Source: an uncultured Atopobium sp.
Lineage (GTDB): Bacteria > Actinomycetota > Coriobacteriia > Coriobacteriales > Atopobiaceae
Assembly (NCBI GenBank): GCA_938045565.1
Contig: CALIAZ010000002.1
Span: 186,001 to 250,000 of the forward strand
Direction of reading: 5' to 3'
DNA length: 64,000 bases
Shown here: positions 17,691 through 26,196 of the stretch, piece by piece
Numbering within the stretch: position 1 is the stretch's first letter
Layout: each line of letters opens with the position of its first letter
Notes under the pieces: generated by a model
Told to the model about the DNA's origin: nothing
The model's database searches: none
What the model saw: only the letters and a program-made list of their open reading frames with translations
Translations under genes and position numbers: made by a program

Positions 17691-20600
17691 TTAGAGATCT
17701 TGTAGTGCAAAAGTCTCTGGCTCGCTCTTTCTTGCTGCCGCAAGTGCCTGGATAAGAGCAGTTGCTGCAGACATTGCCGTAACGCAGGTAATACCCTGGC
17801 TGACAGCCTCTGCACGCATCTTAGTACCGTCGCTGTGAGCCTCGTGACCGTGAGGCGTATTGATGATAAAGCTGACGGTCTTATCGCGCATAAGGTCAAC
17901 AACGTTTGGATGACCATCGGAAATGCGGTTAACGATAGTGCAGTCAATTCCAGCCGCGCGCAGTGTCTTAGCCGTGCCACCTGTGGTGTAGATGCCATAG
18001 CCAAGGTTCTCCAGAGCCATAGCAACAGGGGCAATAGCGCGTTTATCGCGGTCGCACACGCTGATGAAGACGGATCCCTGATCAGGGAGCTTGTTCTCAA
18101 CTGCCTCGCGAGTCTTTGCGTACGCTGCTGGGAAGGTGCGGGCAATACCCATAACCTCGCCAGTGGACTTCATCTCAGGTCCAAGGATTGAGTCAGCACC
18201 AGGGAACCTAGACCAAGGCATAACCGCCTCTTTGACTGCGTAGTAGTCGACGGTACGGTTTTCATCAGGGAGCAGACCCTGTGCTCTGAGCTCGCTGATC
18301 TTCTCGCCAGCCATGATGCGAGATGCGTACTTGGCCAGGGAGACACCAGTTGCCTTTGACGAGAAAGGCACAGTTCTAGAAGCGCGAGGGTTGAGCTCGA
18401 TGACAAAGACGTGCTCGTCGCGGACGGCGTACTGGATGTTCAAGAGACCTCGGATACCGCAGGCAAGCGCCAATTTTTTGGTGATGGCCCTAATCTGGTC
18501 AACAATCTTTTCAGAGAGCGAGAAGGGCGGCCAGCAGCAAGCGGAGTCGCCTGAGTGAATACCGCACTCCTCAATGTGCTCCAGGACGGAACCCACGTAG
18601 CACTCCTCGGTGTCACAGAGCGCGTCAACATCCAACTCAATGGCGTCCTCAAGGAAGGCATCCAGGTAGACAGGACGGTCTGGTGTGACGTGTGTAGCAG
18701 ACTCCATGTAGGTGATCAAGTCGGAGTCGTCGTAGACAATGGCCATGCCACGGCCACCAAGAACGTAGCTTGGGCGGACAATCAGCGGGTAACCAATGCG
18801 ACGAGCGGCATCGCGAGCCTCGTCCATGGTAGAAGCAACTGCCGAAGGTGGGCAGGCAATGTTCAGGCGGTCCAGCAGGGCTGCAAAGCGGTCGCGGTCC
18901 TCTGCCAGGTCAATTGCCTCTGGCTGAGTGCCCATGATAGGAACGCCAGCGTCCTTCAAAGCGCGTGCAAGCTTGATTGGCGTCTGGCCGCCAAGGGTAA
19001 CGATGACACCTTCTGGCTTCTCAACCTCAATGACATCCATGACGTCTTCAAAGGTCAGGGGCTGGAAATACAGACGGTCGGAAGTGTCGTAGTCTGTAGA
19101 AACGGTCTCTGGGTTGCAGTTGACCATGACGGTCTCATAGCCCTGCTCGCGAAGAGCGTAGGCAGCATGTACGCAGCAGTAGTCAAACTCGATGCCCTGA
19201 CCAATGCGATTAGGACCTGCAGACAGAATCATGACGCGTGGCTTTTCTGCCTTGACGTACTCTGTGGCATTGCCCTTCTCGTAGGTAACATAGTGGTACT
19301 GCGTGGTTGCGCCAAACTCGCCAGCGCAGGTATCAACTGTCTTGACCTGTGGGCGAACACCCAGCACTTCCCTCACAGTGCGGACTACGTCTGTCTTGGT
19401 GCCAGTAAGATGCGCAAGCTGCTCATCCGAGAAGCCCAACTGTTTTGCAGCAAGCATGTTATCAGTAGTGAGACCAGAAAGTCCCAGCTCCTTGATGCGT
19501 TTCTCGGCGTTGATGATGCCTGCCATACGGTGCAGATACCAAGGATCAATGCCGGTCATATCGTGGATGCGCTCAACGCTCCAGTTTCTGCGCAGAGCCT
19601 CAGCAACGTAGAAAATACGCTCTGGTGTTGGCTTACTGACCAGCTCATCAAAGTTCTTCTCGTCAAAGAAATCGTGGCCATCAGCGCCCAGACCAGCGCG
19701 ATCTTGTTCCAGCGAACGGAGCGCCTTCTGCAGAGCCTCCTCAAAGGTTCTGCCCATGGCCATAGCTTCGCCGACCGACTTCATGCGGGTGGTCAGAACG
19801 CGGCTGGTGCCCTTGAACTTGACAAAGGCAAAGCGAGGAACCTTGACCACGCAGTAGTCGATAGAAGGCTCAAAGGCGGCGGGGGTTGCCTTGGTGATGT
19901 CGTTGGTAATCTCGTCAAGCGTATAGCCAACAGAAAGCAGCGCAGCCATCTTTGCAATTGGGAAACCGGTTGCCTTGGAAGCAAGCGCAGAAGAGCGGCT
20001 AACGCGAGGGTTCATCTCAATAACAATAACGCGGCCATTAGTTGGGTTAACCGCAAACTGAACGTTGGAGCCGCCACAGGCAACGCCGACACGCTCGAGA
20101 ATAGCGATGGAGTAGTCACGGAGGTTCTGGAGCTCTTCATCGGTAAGCGTCTGAGCTGGAGCAACGGTAATGGAGTCTCCTGTGTGGACACCCATTGGAT
20201 CGAGGTTCTCGATAGAGCAGACAACAATACCGTTACCTGCGGTATCGCGCATGACCTCCATCTCAATTTCTTTCCAGCCCTCAATGGACTCCTCTACCAG
20301 CACCTCGTGCTCTGGAGAAAGCAAAAGGCCCTGCTCAACAATCTCTACGAGTTCTTCTGAGGTGTGCGCAATACCGCCGCCAGCGCCGCCAAGAGTGAAG
20401 CTTGGGCGGATGACCACAGGATATCCCAGCTCAGCAACAATACGCTGAGCATCTTCCATGGAGTGAGCGATGTCTGCGCGAGCAACCTCCAGGCCAATGT
20501 CCTGGACCGCCTCGCTGAAGAGCTCACGGTCCTCGCCGGTACGGATGGACTCCAGATTGCAGCCGATGACCTCGATGTTGTACTTGTCAAGGACGCCTGC

Positions 20601-20912
20601 CTCGCCAAGGCCAATGGTGCAGTTCAGAGCAGTTTGTCCGCCCATGTTTGGCAGAAGTGCGTCAGGGCGCTCGCGCTCAATGACGCGGGTTACGGACTCA
20701 ACGGTGATTGGCTCAACGTAAGTTCTATCTGCAGTTTCTGGGTCAGTCATGATGGTTGCTGGATTTGAGTTAACCAGAACAACCTCAAAGCCCTCTTTAC
20801 GAAGGGCGCGACATGCCTGAGTGCCGGAATAGTCAAACTCACAAGCCTGACCAATAACAATTGGGCCAGAGCCAATGACCAGAATTTTCTTAATATCAGT
20901 ACGCTTTGGCAT
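17691..20912 (-). CDS. carB: Carbamoyl-phosphate synthase large subunit
   Basis: This subunit makes carbamoyl phosphate from ammonia (supplied by CarA), bicarbonate and two ATP, feeding arginine and pyrimidine synthesis. The 1073-residue product is full length, with two ATP-grasp halves (first motif IGSGPIVIGQACEFDYSGTQ, second ILSAGPNRIGQGIEFDYCCV) and a C-terminal allosteric MGS-like domain (near residues 930-1060). The start ATG at 20912 overlaps the carA stop (TAATG) and has a GGGGAGG site inside carA. A strong terminator follows. No other pyr or arg genes are adjacent, so the unit stands alone. Confidence 0.98.
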   Translation of the reverse strand: MPKRTDIKKILVIGSGPIVIGQACEFDYSGTQACRALRKEGFEVVLVNSNPATIMTDPETADRTYVEPITVESVTRVIERERPDALLPNMGGQTALNCTIGLGEAGVLDKYNIEVIGCNLESIRTGEDRELFSEAVQDIGLEVARADIAHSMEDAQRIVAELGYPVVIRPSFTLGGAGGGIAHTSEELVEIVEQGLLLSPEHEVLVEESIEGWKEIEMEVMRDTAGNGIVVCSIENLDPMGVHTGDSITVAPAQTLTDEELQNLRDYSIAILERVGVACGGSNVQFAVNPTNGRVIVIEMNPRVSRSSALASKATGFPIAKMAALLSVGYTLDEITNDITKATPAAFEPSIDYCVVKVPRFAFVKFKGTSRVLTTRMKSVGEAMAMGRTFEEALQKALRSLEQDRAGLGADGHDFFDEKNFDELVSKPTPERIFYVAEALRRNWSVERIHDMTGIDPWYLHRMAGIINAEKRIKELGLSGLTTDNMLAAKQLGFSDEQLAHLTGTKTDVVRTVREVLGVRPQVKTVDTCAGEFGATTQYHYVTYEKGNATEYVKAEKPRVMILSAGPNRIGQGIEFDYCCVHAAYALREQGYETVMVNCNPETVSTDYDTSDRLYFQPLTFEDVMDVIEVEKPEGVIVTLGGQTPIKLARALKDAGVPIMGTQPEAIDLAEDRDRFAALLDRLNIACPPSAVASTMDEARDAARRIGYPLIVRPSYVLGGRGMAIVYDDSDLITYMESATHVTPDRPVYLDAFLEDAIELDVDALCDTEECYVGSVLEHIEECGIHSGDSACCWPPFSLSEKIVDQIRAITKKLALACGIRGLLNIQYAVRDEHVFVIELNPRASRTVPFSSKATGVSLAKYASRIMAGEKISELRAQGLLPDENRTVDYYAVKEAVMPWSRFPGADSILGPEMKSTGEVMGIARTFPAAYAKTREAVENKLPDQGSVFISVCDRDKRAIAPVAMALENLGYGIYTTGGTAKTLRAAGIDCTIVNRISDGHPNVVDLMRDKTVSFIINTPHGHEAHSDGTKMRAEAVSQGITCVTAMSAATALIQALAAARKSEPETFALQDL

Positions 20913-22165
20913 TAGAAACGCCTCCCCTCACGAACGTCGATGGCAAGATAGTCAGACTGTCCCTCCATCAAACGTGCAAACGCCTTGAACAAGTAGGATG
21001 AATCGTGAGGTCCTGGGCTTGCCTCAGGGTGATACTGGACAGAAAATGCGCGGATGTCCAGGAACTGAATACCCTCTGGAGTGCCATCGTTAAGGTTGAC
21101 GTGTGTGAGCCTGACGCGACCAAACTCCTTTGTCTGGACAACAGGAGCAATGCGCCTTGCAGACCACTCACAGAGGTTGTCAAAGTGCTCGGAGATTCCA
21201 CCGGACTCCTCTGCAATAAGCTTACCTAGGCTTGGGAAAACCAGACCATAGTTGTGGTTCTGAGCAGTAATCTCTACCTTGCCGGTTAGAAGATTCATAA
21301 CTGGTTCGTTGCCGCCGTGGTGTCCAAATTTGAGTTTCTCGATATCTGCACCTGCGACAATGGAGAGCATCTGGTTGCCCAGGCAGATACCAAAGACGGG
21401 AACCTTGCCCAAAACGCCGCGAGCGGCCTCCTGCGTAGCGTCAACCTGCTCTGGATCGCCAGGACCGTTGGAGAAAAAGATGCCGTCTGGGTTGTAGGCC
21501 AAGGCGTCCTCTGCAGGTGTGTTCCACGGTACAACCGTGACCTCGCAGCCGTTTGCTGCAAGACCCTGGAGAATGCCGTTCTTCTCGCCACAGTCGTACG
21601 CGACAACGTTGAAGCGCTTCTTGGACGTAGCGGGAACCACGTGAGGCGCGTCGACGGAGACGTCAGGGACAAAGTTGTGCTCGGAGATGTTGGGCGATGC
21701 CTGGACGCGAGCGAGCAGGTGTGCGGGGTCCAGGTCCTCGGTGGAGATGGCCGCCTTCTGCGCGCCAAAGTCGCGCAGGTGCATGGTCAGCGCGCGGGTG
21801 TCGATGCCCTCGATGGCAACGACGCCGTTTTCCTGCAGGAACTCTGGCAGGCTCTGCTTGGATGTCCAGTTGCTTGGCTCGTAGCACATGTCGTGCACGA
21901 CAAAGCCACGCAGGTGCAGGGTGTCTCGCTGCATGACCGCAGGATCGATGCCGTAGTTGCCTACCTGCGGATAGGTCAGTGTGACAATCTGGCCGGCGTA
22001 ACTTGGATCGGAGATAATCTCCTGGTAGCCCGTCATGGACGTGTTGAAAACAATCTCTCCGAAGGTCTCTCCGCTAGCACCACAGCACCTCCCCTCGAAG
22101 GTTGTTCCGTCTTCGAGAACAAGCAGCGCGCGAGGCTGCGAGGTGGCACTTGCCAGTGGATTCAT
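20912..22165 (-). CDS. carA: Carbamoyl-phosphate synthase small subunit (glutaminase)
   Basis: This subunit releases ammonia from glutamine for CarB. The 417-residue product has the N-terminal CPSase domain (LEDGTTFEGRCCGA...) and a C-terminal class I amidotransferase domain with nucleophile cysteine in FGICLGNQML and histidine/glutamate in SVQYHPEASPGP. I chose the ATG at 22165 (MNPLASATS) because GGAGAG precedes it. A longer frame to 22279 would run through a hairpin-plus-T-tract leader and lacks conservation. The gene is divergent from the DNA glycosylase and coupled to carB by overlap. Confidence 0.96.
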   Translation of the reverse strand: MNPLASATSQPRALLVLEDGTTFEGRCCGASGETFGEIVFNTSMTGYQEIISDPSYAGQIVTLTYPQVGNYGIDPAVMQRDTLHLRGFVVHDMCYEPSNWTSKQSLPEFLQENGVVAIEGIDTRALTMHLRDFGAQKAAISTEDLDPAHLLARVQASPNISEHNFVPDVSVDAPHVVPATSKKRFNVVAYDCGEKNGILQGLAANGCEVTVVPWNTPAEDALAYNPDGIFFSNGPGDPEQVDATQEAARGVLGKVPVFGICLGNQMLSIVAGADIEKLKFGHHGGNEPVMNLLTGKVEITAQNHNYGLVFPSLGKLIAEESGGISEHFDNLCEWSARRIAPVVQTKEFGRVRLTHVNLNDGTPEGIQFLDIRAFSVQYHPEASPGPHDSSYLFKAFARLMEGQSDYLAIDVREGRRF

Positions 22166-22201
22166 ATACTCTCCGATCTGCGTATGAGCATGCCGAGCCA
22201 T

Positions 22202-22229
22202 AAAAAAAGAGCACTCCTTATGGAGGCTC
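22202..22229 (-). promoter_or_regulatory. Terminator/attenuator in the carA leader
   Basis: Between the probable carA promoter and the carA start there is a hairpin (22209-22229: GAGC, one bulged base, CTCC, loop, GGAG, GCTC). On the minus strand it is followed directly by seven T residues (complement of 22202-22208). A strong terminator only 37 bases before the gene it precedes is a sign of transcription attenuation. See the associated upstream hairpin. Confidence 0.6.
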
Positions 22230-22260
22230 AACAGCGAACATGCGCGCTCAACGCTATGGG

Positions 22261-22291
22261 CCTTGCCGGTGTCTCGCACCGTCCTTAAAGG
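22261..22291 (-). promoter_or_regulatory. Candidate PyrR-binding hairpin in the carA leader
   Basis: The minus-strand RNA has CCUU, then CGGUG-CGAGA-CACCG, then GCAAGG, forming a two-part stem. The GCGAG core in the loop and the trailing GCAAGG resemble the PyrR-binding loops of Bacillus pyr leaders as I remember them. With the terminator at 22202-22229 this suggests pyrimidine-controlled attenuation. The alternative antiterminator pairing is not clear to me, and no pyrR gene is in the window. A TACAAT -10-like hexamer lies at about 22300-22305 on the minus strand. Confidence 0.4.
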
Positions 22292-22330
22292 TTGGTAGTA
22301 TTGTAGCGCATAACCAATAAAGGAGATGGC

Positions 22331-23002
22331 ATGTTTCCAGATTTTCTAGAGAATCCCTCAGATGTGGCCGCACCACTGCTTCTGGGATGCACTCTGACGA
22401 GGACAATTACGCTTAATGGCGAGAAACACAAACTTGTTGCAAGAATTGTGGAGACCGAAGCCTACGACCAAGACGACCCTGCAAGCCATGCGTTTGGCGG
22501 TCCTAGCGAGCGCAACGCAGCCATGTTTGGACCTGCAGGTCACCTGTACGTGTACGTTTCGTACGGTATGCATCACTGCTGCAATGTGGTATGCGGACCT
22601 GAGGGTTTTGGCAGCGGATGTTTAGTGCGTGCTGTTGAACCTCTTGAGGACGTTGAGGTGATGCGCGAGCTCCGCGAGGCGGGACGTTCGGGTAAAGCGC
22701 AGGCGAGACACGAAGCCGCAAGCGCTGGCACCGGCTGCGAGGAAGCGCAGACGGGACGTACGTGCAAGCACCCGCTCAAGCTGCGCGATCTTACCAACGG
22801 CCCAGGTAAAGTGTGTGCTGCGCTTGGCATCGACAAGGCTCTGTATGGGCATGACCTAACAGCTGAGCCGCTTGTGCTGGACTATGCTCCCCTGCTGCCA
22901 GGAGAAACGATTGGACGCTCACCTCGCGTTGGCATCAGTAAAAACGCTGATGCTCCAAAGCGCTTTTTCATCGAGGAAAACGCATTTGTTTCACGAGCAT
23001 AA
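22331..23002 (+). CDS. DNA-3-methyladenine glycosylase (AAG/MPG family)
   Basis: This monofunctional base-excision glycosylase removes alkylated purines such as 3-methyladenine and hypoxanthine. The 223-residue product has the catalytic glutamate in ARIVETEAY, the intercalating-tyrosine region HLYVYVSYGMHHCCNVV, the TNGPGKVC motif and a C-terminal R-S-PRVGI motif. An unusual 30-residue stretch (about 118-147, rich in Ala, Gly, Glu and Cys) replaces the short loop normally between the RAVEP and TNGPGK motifs. AAGGAGATGGC precedes the ATG. It is divergent from carA and followed by a shared bidirectional terminator. Confidence 0.93.
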   Translation: MFPDFLENPSDVAAPLLLGCTLTRTITLNGEKHKLVARIVETEAYDQDDPASHAFGGPSERNAAMFGPAGHLYVYVSYGMHHCCNVVCGPEGFGSGCLVRAVEPLEDVEVMRELREAGRSGKAQARHEAASAGTGCEEAQTGRTCKHPLKLRDLTNGPGKVCAALGIDKALYGHDLTAEPLVLDYAPLLPGETIGRSPRVGISKNADAPKRFFIEENAFVSRA

Positions 23003-23059
23003 AACGTAGGGCGTTTCTCGAGCGTCAAGCGCGAGAAAGCTGCAATCAATAAGCGATAC

Positions 23060-23091
23060 AAAAAGGACCTTGGAAGACCAAGGTCCTTTTT
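23060..23091. terminator. Bidirectional terminator
   Basis: Fourteen-base perfect arms (AAAAAGGACCTTGG with its complement) enclose the loop AAGA, with T tracts in both directions. It lies between convergent genes (the glycosylase and gdhA) and should serve both. Confidence 0.9.
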
Positions 23092-23170
23092 GACAATTGC
23101 ATTAAACCAACGATGCAGTTTGCTCAATTAAGTGCTGCAACAACGGGTTTCTCGCCAAATGTGATGCAAA

Positions 23171-24502
23171 CTAGCAAACACCCTGAGCCATCATTGCATT
23201 TGCAACCTTGAGGAAGCCGGCGATGTTTGCGCCAAAGACCAGGTTGCCGGGGTGGCCGTACGTTGCGGCGGCCTCTGAAGCAGCAGTGTAGATGCTCTCC
23301 ATGATTCCCTGAAGCTTGAAGTCTACCTCCTCGAACGTCCAAGAAAGGTGCTCGGCGTTCTGGGACATCTCAAGACCGGAAACTGCTACGCCGCCTGCGT
23401 TTGCAGCCTTGCCGGGTGCGAAGAAGACGCCGTTCTCGATGAGGTAATTGGTCGCCTCGAAGGTGGTAGGCATGTTAGCGCCCTCGACGACGTACTTGGT
23501 GCCGTTGGCAACAAGTTTCTGCACGTCGGCAAGCTCGAGCTCGTTCTGAGTTGCGCATGGCATGGCAATGTCGCACTTCTGGCTCCAAGGACGCTCACCT
23601 GGGAAAAAAGTTGCAGAAGGACGTGCGTCGGCGTACTCCTTGATGCGTGCGCGGCGGACCTCCTTGACGTCTTTCAGCAGCTCAACGTCGATGCCCTCTG
23701 GGTCATAGACATAACCTGAGGAGTCGGAAACGGTCGCCACGGTTGCTCCCAGCTGCTGTGCCTTCTGGGCAGCGTAGGTAGCAACGTTTCCGGAACCGGA
23801 GATGCAGACCGTTTTACCTGCGAGTGCATCGTTCTTCTCGGCAAGCATGTGAGTGAGGAAGTAAACCGCGCCGTAGCCGGTAGCCTCGGTGCGAGCAAGG
23901 GAACCGCCGAAGGAGAGGCCTTTGCCGGTCAGGACGCCAGTCCACTCGTTGCGGAGGCGCTTGTACTGACCAAACATGTAGCCAATCTCACGTGCGCCGG
24001 TGCCGATATCGCCAGCTGGGATGTCGGTGTTTGGACCGATGTGACGGGAAAGTTCGGTCATGAAGGACTGGCAAAACGCCATAATCTCGCGGTCAGACTT
24101 GCCCTTTGGATCAAAGTCGGAGCCGCCCTTGCCGCCGCCCATTGGAAGCGTGGTCAGGGAGTTCTTGAAGATCTGCTCGAAGCCGAGGAACTTCAGGATA
24201 GAAAGATTAACGGTTGGATGGAGACGGAGGCCGCCCTTGTAAGGTCCAATTGCGGAGTTGAACTCGATGCGGTATCCGCGATTGACCTGGACGTTGCCGG
24301 CGTCATCAATCCATGGAACACGGAACATAACAGTGCGCTCAGGCTCGACAAGACGCTCAAGCAAAGCGGCTTTCTCGAACTCTGGATGTGCGTCAAGCGC
24401 GGGCTGGATGGTAGTTAGGACTTCTTTTGCTGCCTGGATAAACTCAGGTTGATCTGCGTAACGCTCTTCGAGCTGTGCAATTACCTTAGATGAGTAGCTC
24501 AT
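23171..24502 (-). CDS. gdhA: Glutamate dehydrogenase (NADP-type, hexameric)
   Basis: This enzyme catalyses reductive amination of 2-oxoglutarate to glutamate. The 443-residue product has the substrate region GGGKGGSDFDPKGKSD, PAGDIGTGAREIGYM, and the dinucleotide-binding VCISGSGNVATYAAQ, all in family order at the size of the NADP-linked hexameric class. I chose the ATG at 24502 (MSYSSKVIAQ) because GAAAGGGG lies upstream; the longer frame to 24544 has no such support. It stands alone, ending at a bidirectional terminator about 80 bases away. The 23145 copy of the GGGTTTCTCGCCA motif lies just beyond the stop. Confidence 0.97.
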   Translation of the reverse strand: MSYSSKVIAQLEERYADQPEFIQAAKEVLTTIQPALDAHPEFEKAALLERLVEPERTVMFRVPWIDDAGNVQVNRGYRIEFNSAIGPYKGGLRLHPTVNLSILKFLGFEQIFKNSLTTLPMGGGKGGSDFDPKGKSDREIMAFCQSFMTELSRHIGPNTDIPAGDIGTGAREIGYMFGQYKRLRNEWTGVLTGKGLSFGGSLARTEATGYGAVYFLTHMLAEKNDALAGKTVCISGSGNVATYAAQKAQQLGATVATVSDSSGYVYDPEGIDVELLKDVKEVRRARIKEYADARPSATFFPGERPWSQKCDIAMPCATQNELELADVQKLVANGTKYVVEGANMPTTFEATNYLIENGVFFAPGKAANAGGVAVSGLEMSQNAEHLSWTFEEVDFKLQGIMESIYTAASEAAATYGHPGNLVFGANIAGFLKVANAMMAQGVC

Positions 24503-24616
24503 AAAACCCCTTTCGAAGTGGTTACGAATAGCATAGTCATCCATTGTTTCGATTACATAACAAAATTGAAAAATCTAATAGACGAAAAATTAGTTCAAAA
24601 AGATTGCAATTTCTTC

Positions 24617-24645
24617 TTGCTCTCGGGCGATTTGTCACCTATACT
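24617..24645 (+). promoter_or_regulatory. Promoter of the tRNA-Pro/tRNA-Gly unit
   Basis: TTGCTC at 24617-24622 and TATACT at 24640-24645 are separated by 17 bases. The expected start point lies a few bases before the tRNA-Pro 5' end at 24658. Confidence 0.6.
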
Positions 24646-24657
24646 CTTCTCTCGGCT

Positions 24658-24734
24658 CGGGGTGTAGCGCAGCTTGGTAGCGCAACTGCTTTGGGAGCAG
24701 TGGGTCGCTGGTTCGAATCCAGTCACCCCGACCA
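24658..24734 (+). tRNA. tRNA-Pro (anticodon UGG)
   Basis: The cloverleaf has acceptor CGGGGTG/CACCCCG with an encoded ACCA end, anticodon loop TTTGGGA between ACTGC and GCAGT, and T loop GGTTCGAATCC. Confidence 0.97.
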
Positions 24735-24758
24735 TTTTTTTCTTTTTGCTTTACCCTT

Positions 24759-24834
24759 GCGGCGGTAGTTCAATTGGTAGAGCATCAGCCTTCCAAGCTG
24801 ACTGTTGCGGGTTCGAGTCCCGTCCGCCGCTCCA
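24759..24834 (+). tRNA. tRNA-Gly (anticodon UCC)
   Basis: The cloverleaf has acceptor GCGGCGG/CCGCCGC with an encoded TCCA end, anticodon loop CTTCCAA between TCAGC and GCTGA, and T loop GGTTCGAGTCC. It lies 24 bases after tRNA-Pro and is probably in the same transcript. Confidence 0.97.
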
Positions 24835-24880
24835 TAAAATTCCCTATTTTTCTTCTATCACTGGCCTGCTTTAAGCATTA

Positions 24881-24940
24881 TTCTGCTCATTCCCTGCTTA
24901 TTCTGCTCGTTCCCTGCTTATTCAGCATATTCTTGCTGTG
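24881..24940. repeat. Short 20-base tandem repeat
   Basis: The unit TTCTGCTCATTCCCTGCTTA (24881-24900) is repeated at 24901-24920 with one change and is followed by a degenerate third copy. It lies in the gene-free stretch after tRNA-Gly. Confidence 0.7.
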
Positions 24941-25140
24941 CTTTGTAGAGTACGCTGATAACTTTTAATAGCATTAGTGACTATTTCCTGCGTCTCCCCC
25001 TGTTTTCCCAGACATTTTATTAACAATTTTCCTCTTTACTTGTCATAATCAACTTTTGATTTATTAATTTGAATATTCATGCAATTAAATTCATTTCCAT
25101 GCATACGTAATTTTCAGGCTCAAAATTATGTGCCGAAAAA

Positions 25141-25290
25141 GGTAAAAAACGCGTTTAGTTGGAAATGAAAATTGAAAATTAGACGTTTTATCTCCAACTA
25201 AGACGATTTTTTACCGCGCCAAAAACTTTTATCTGGGCAAACGTTGTATGCAGAAAAATGAAATCTCCAACTAAACGCATTTTTTACCAC
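25141..25290. repeat. Inverted-repeat element, locus A (three units)
   Basis: One unit at 25141-25166 (GGTAAAAAACGCGTTTAG then TTGG) faces two inverted units at 25190-25215 and 25263-25289 (core CCAACTAAACGCATTTTTT, the first with a small change). The outer pair could form a hairpin of about 25 bases. The same unit recurs as an inverted pair at 42989-43170. The element lies about 30 bases from an IS256-type terminal repeat. Confidence 0.8.
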
Positions 25291-25362
25291 TTGAAAGACA
25301 TGCTTGCAGTTACGTCTCAAAAAGTGGTGTAAGGCTATTTCCTTACTACCTTCTAGCTTACA

Positions 25363-26139
25363 TTATGCTACCTCTTTACAAACCTTAAAGTCACTATCAA
25401 TTACTTGTATGAGATGGTCGATAGTCTCTTGTGTACACGACTCTCTCTTAGGGCACTCTTCAAAGAGAAGAGAGCATTTATCCATGAAGTGCGTTGCTAC
25501 AAACCACTCTTCATTTTGGTCGATACATACCGCTCCTACTAGGCGAAGTATAGCTTGCTTGGAGGGAAATACTCCAACAACACGTGTACGCTTCTTTATC
25601 TCTTTGTTGAGTCTTTCACAGAGATTGTTTGTACGTATCCAATGGGCGTGTGCTTTTGGAAAGTCTAGGTAAGTTAGTACATATGGCTCTGACTCTTCTA
25701 GAAGGTGTACTCCTTTTGGGTCTATCTTTTCATACACCTCATAGAGGTGCTCAAAGCCTGTACGTACCGAGACTCTACTTCTGCTGATCTTCTCAACACC
25801 AAGCTCACTCAGCGATTTTTCTACCTTTCTGCTTGAAATACCTTGGGTCCACATATCACAGATACAACTTGCAAGGGCTGTGTCACACCTACTCCACTTA
25901 CTTACGATATCGTCAGGAAAATAGGTTCCTTCACGAAGTTTTGGAATTTTTAAGGTAAGAGTTCCAACTGAAGTTACAAGCTTTCGCTCTCGGTAACCAT
26001 TACGAACACAACCAAGCTCTTCTACTTGTTCAACTATTACGGTGTTTACTAAGTCTTCAAGCAGTGTTCGTGCCATACCGTTTAAATCTAATTGGTGATC
26101 TTGGGTGTAGGAGAGCTCAGTTTCGTGTAGAGTTTGCAT
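25363..26139 (-). pseudogene. IS256-family (mutator-type) transposase with internal deletion
   Basis: The 258-residue frame is uninterrupted but about 140 residues short. Residues 1-124 match the family N-terminus (RNGYRERKLVTSVGTLTLKIPKLREG; CDMWTQGISSRKVEKSLSELG). Residues from about 125 match the C-terminal third (SEPYVLTYLDFPKAHAHW, NNLCERLNKEIKKRTRVVG). The middle that normally carries the two catalytic aspartates (YLWLDATY and ISDAHEG regions) is absent, with the join near 25767. The last acidic residue region (LCERLNKEI) remains. It should be unable to transpose alone but might bind ends. The ATG at 26139 has an AGGAAAT site that sits inside a hairpin. Confidence 0.85.
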
Positions 26140-26196
26140 TGCGGTTATTTCCTTTCTAAATTGGTTGTGGTGACTATATTTTAGGAAATAACCGCA
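26140..26196 (-). promoter_or_regulatory. Hairpin covering the transposase ribosome-binding site
   Basis: TGCGGTTATTTCCT at 26140-26153 and its exact complement at 26183-26196 form a 14-base stem with a 29-base loop. In the minus-strand RNA the downstream arm contains the AGGAAAT ribosome-binding site directly before the transposase ATG, so the folded RNA would hide it. Confidence 0.7.

Larger units (their letters stand above)
24835..25319. other. Gene-free region with repeats
   Basis: I see no gene here. The stretch holds the 20-base tandem repeat, an A/T-rich portion, and three copies of a 25-base inverted-repeat unit (25141-25290). It ends at the left end of the IS256-type element. Confidence 0.6.

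Noticed and set aside
18555..20360. 601-codon open frame on the plus strand inside carB
   Set aside because: It is antisense to the well-supported carB coding sequence and its translation has no recognisable motif; the frame stays open because of carB codon bias.
22165..22279. N-terminal extension of carA
   Set aside because: The upstream frame passes through the leader hairpin and T tract; the ATG at 22165 has a good ribosome-binding site and starts the conserved sequence.
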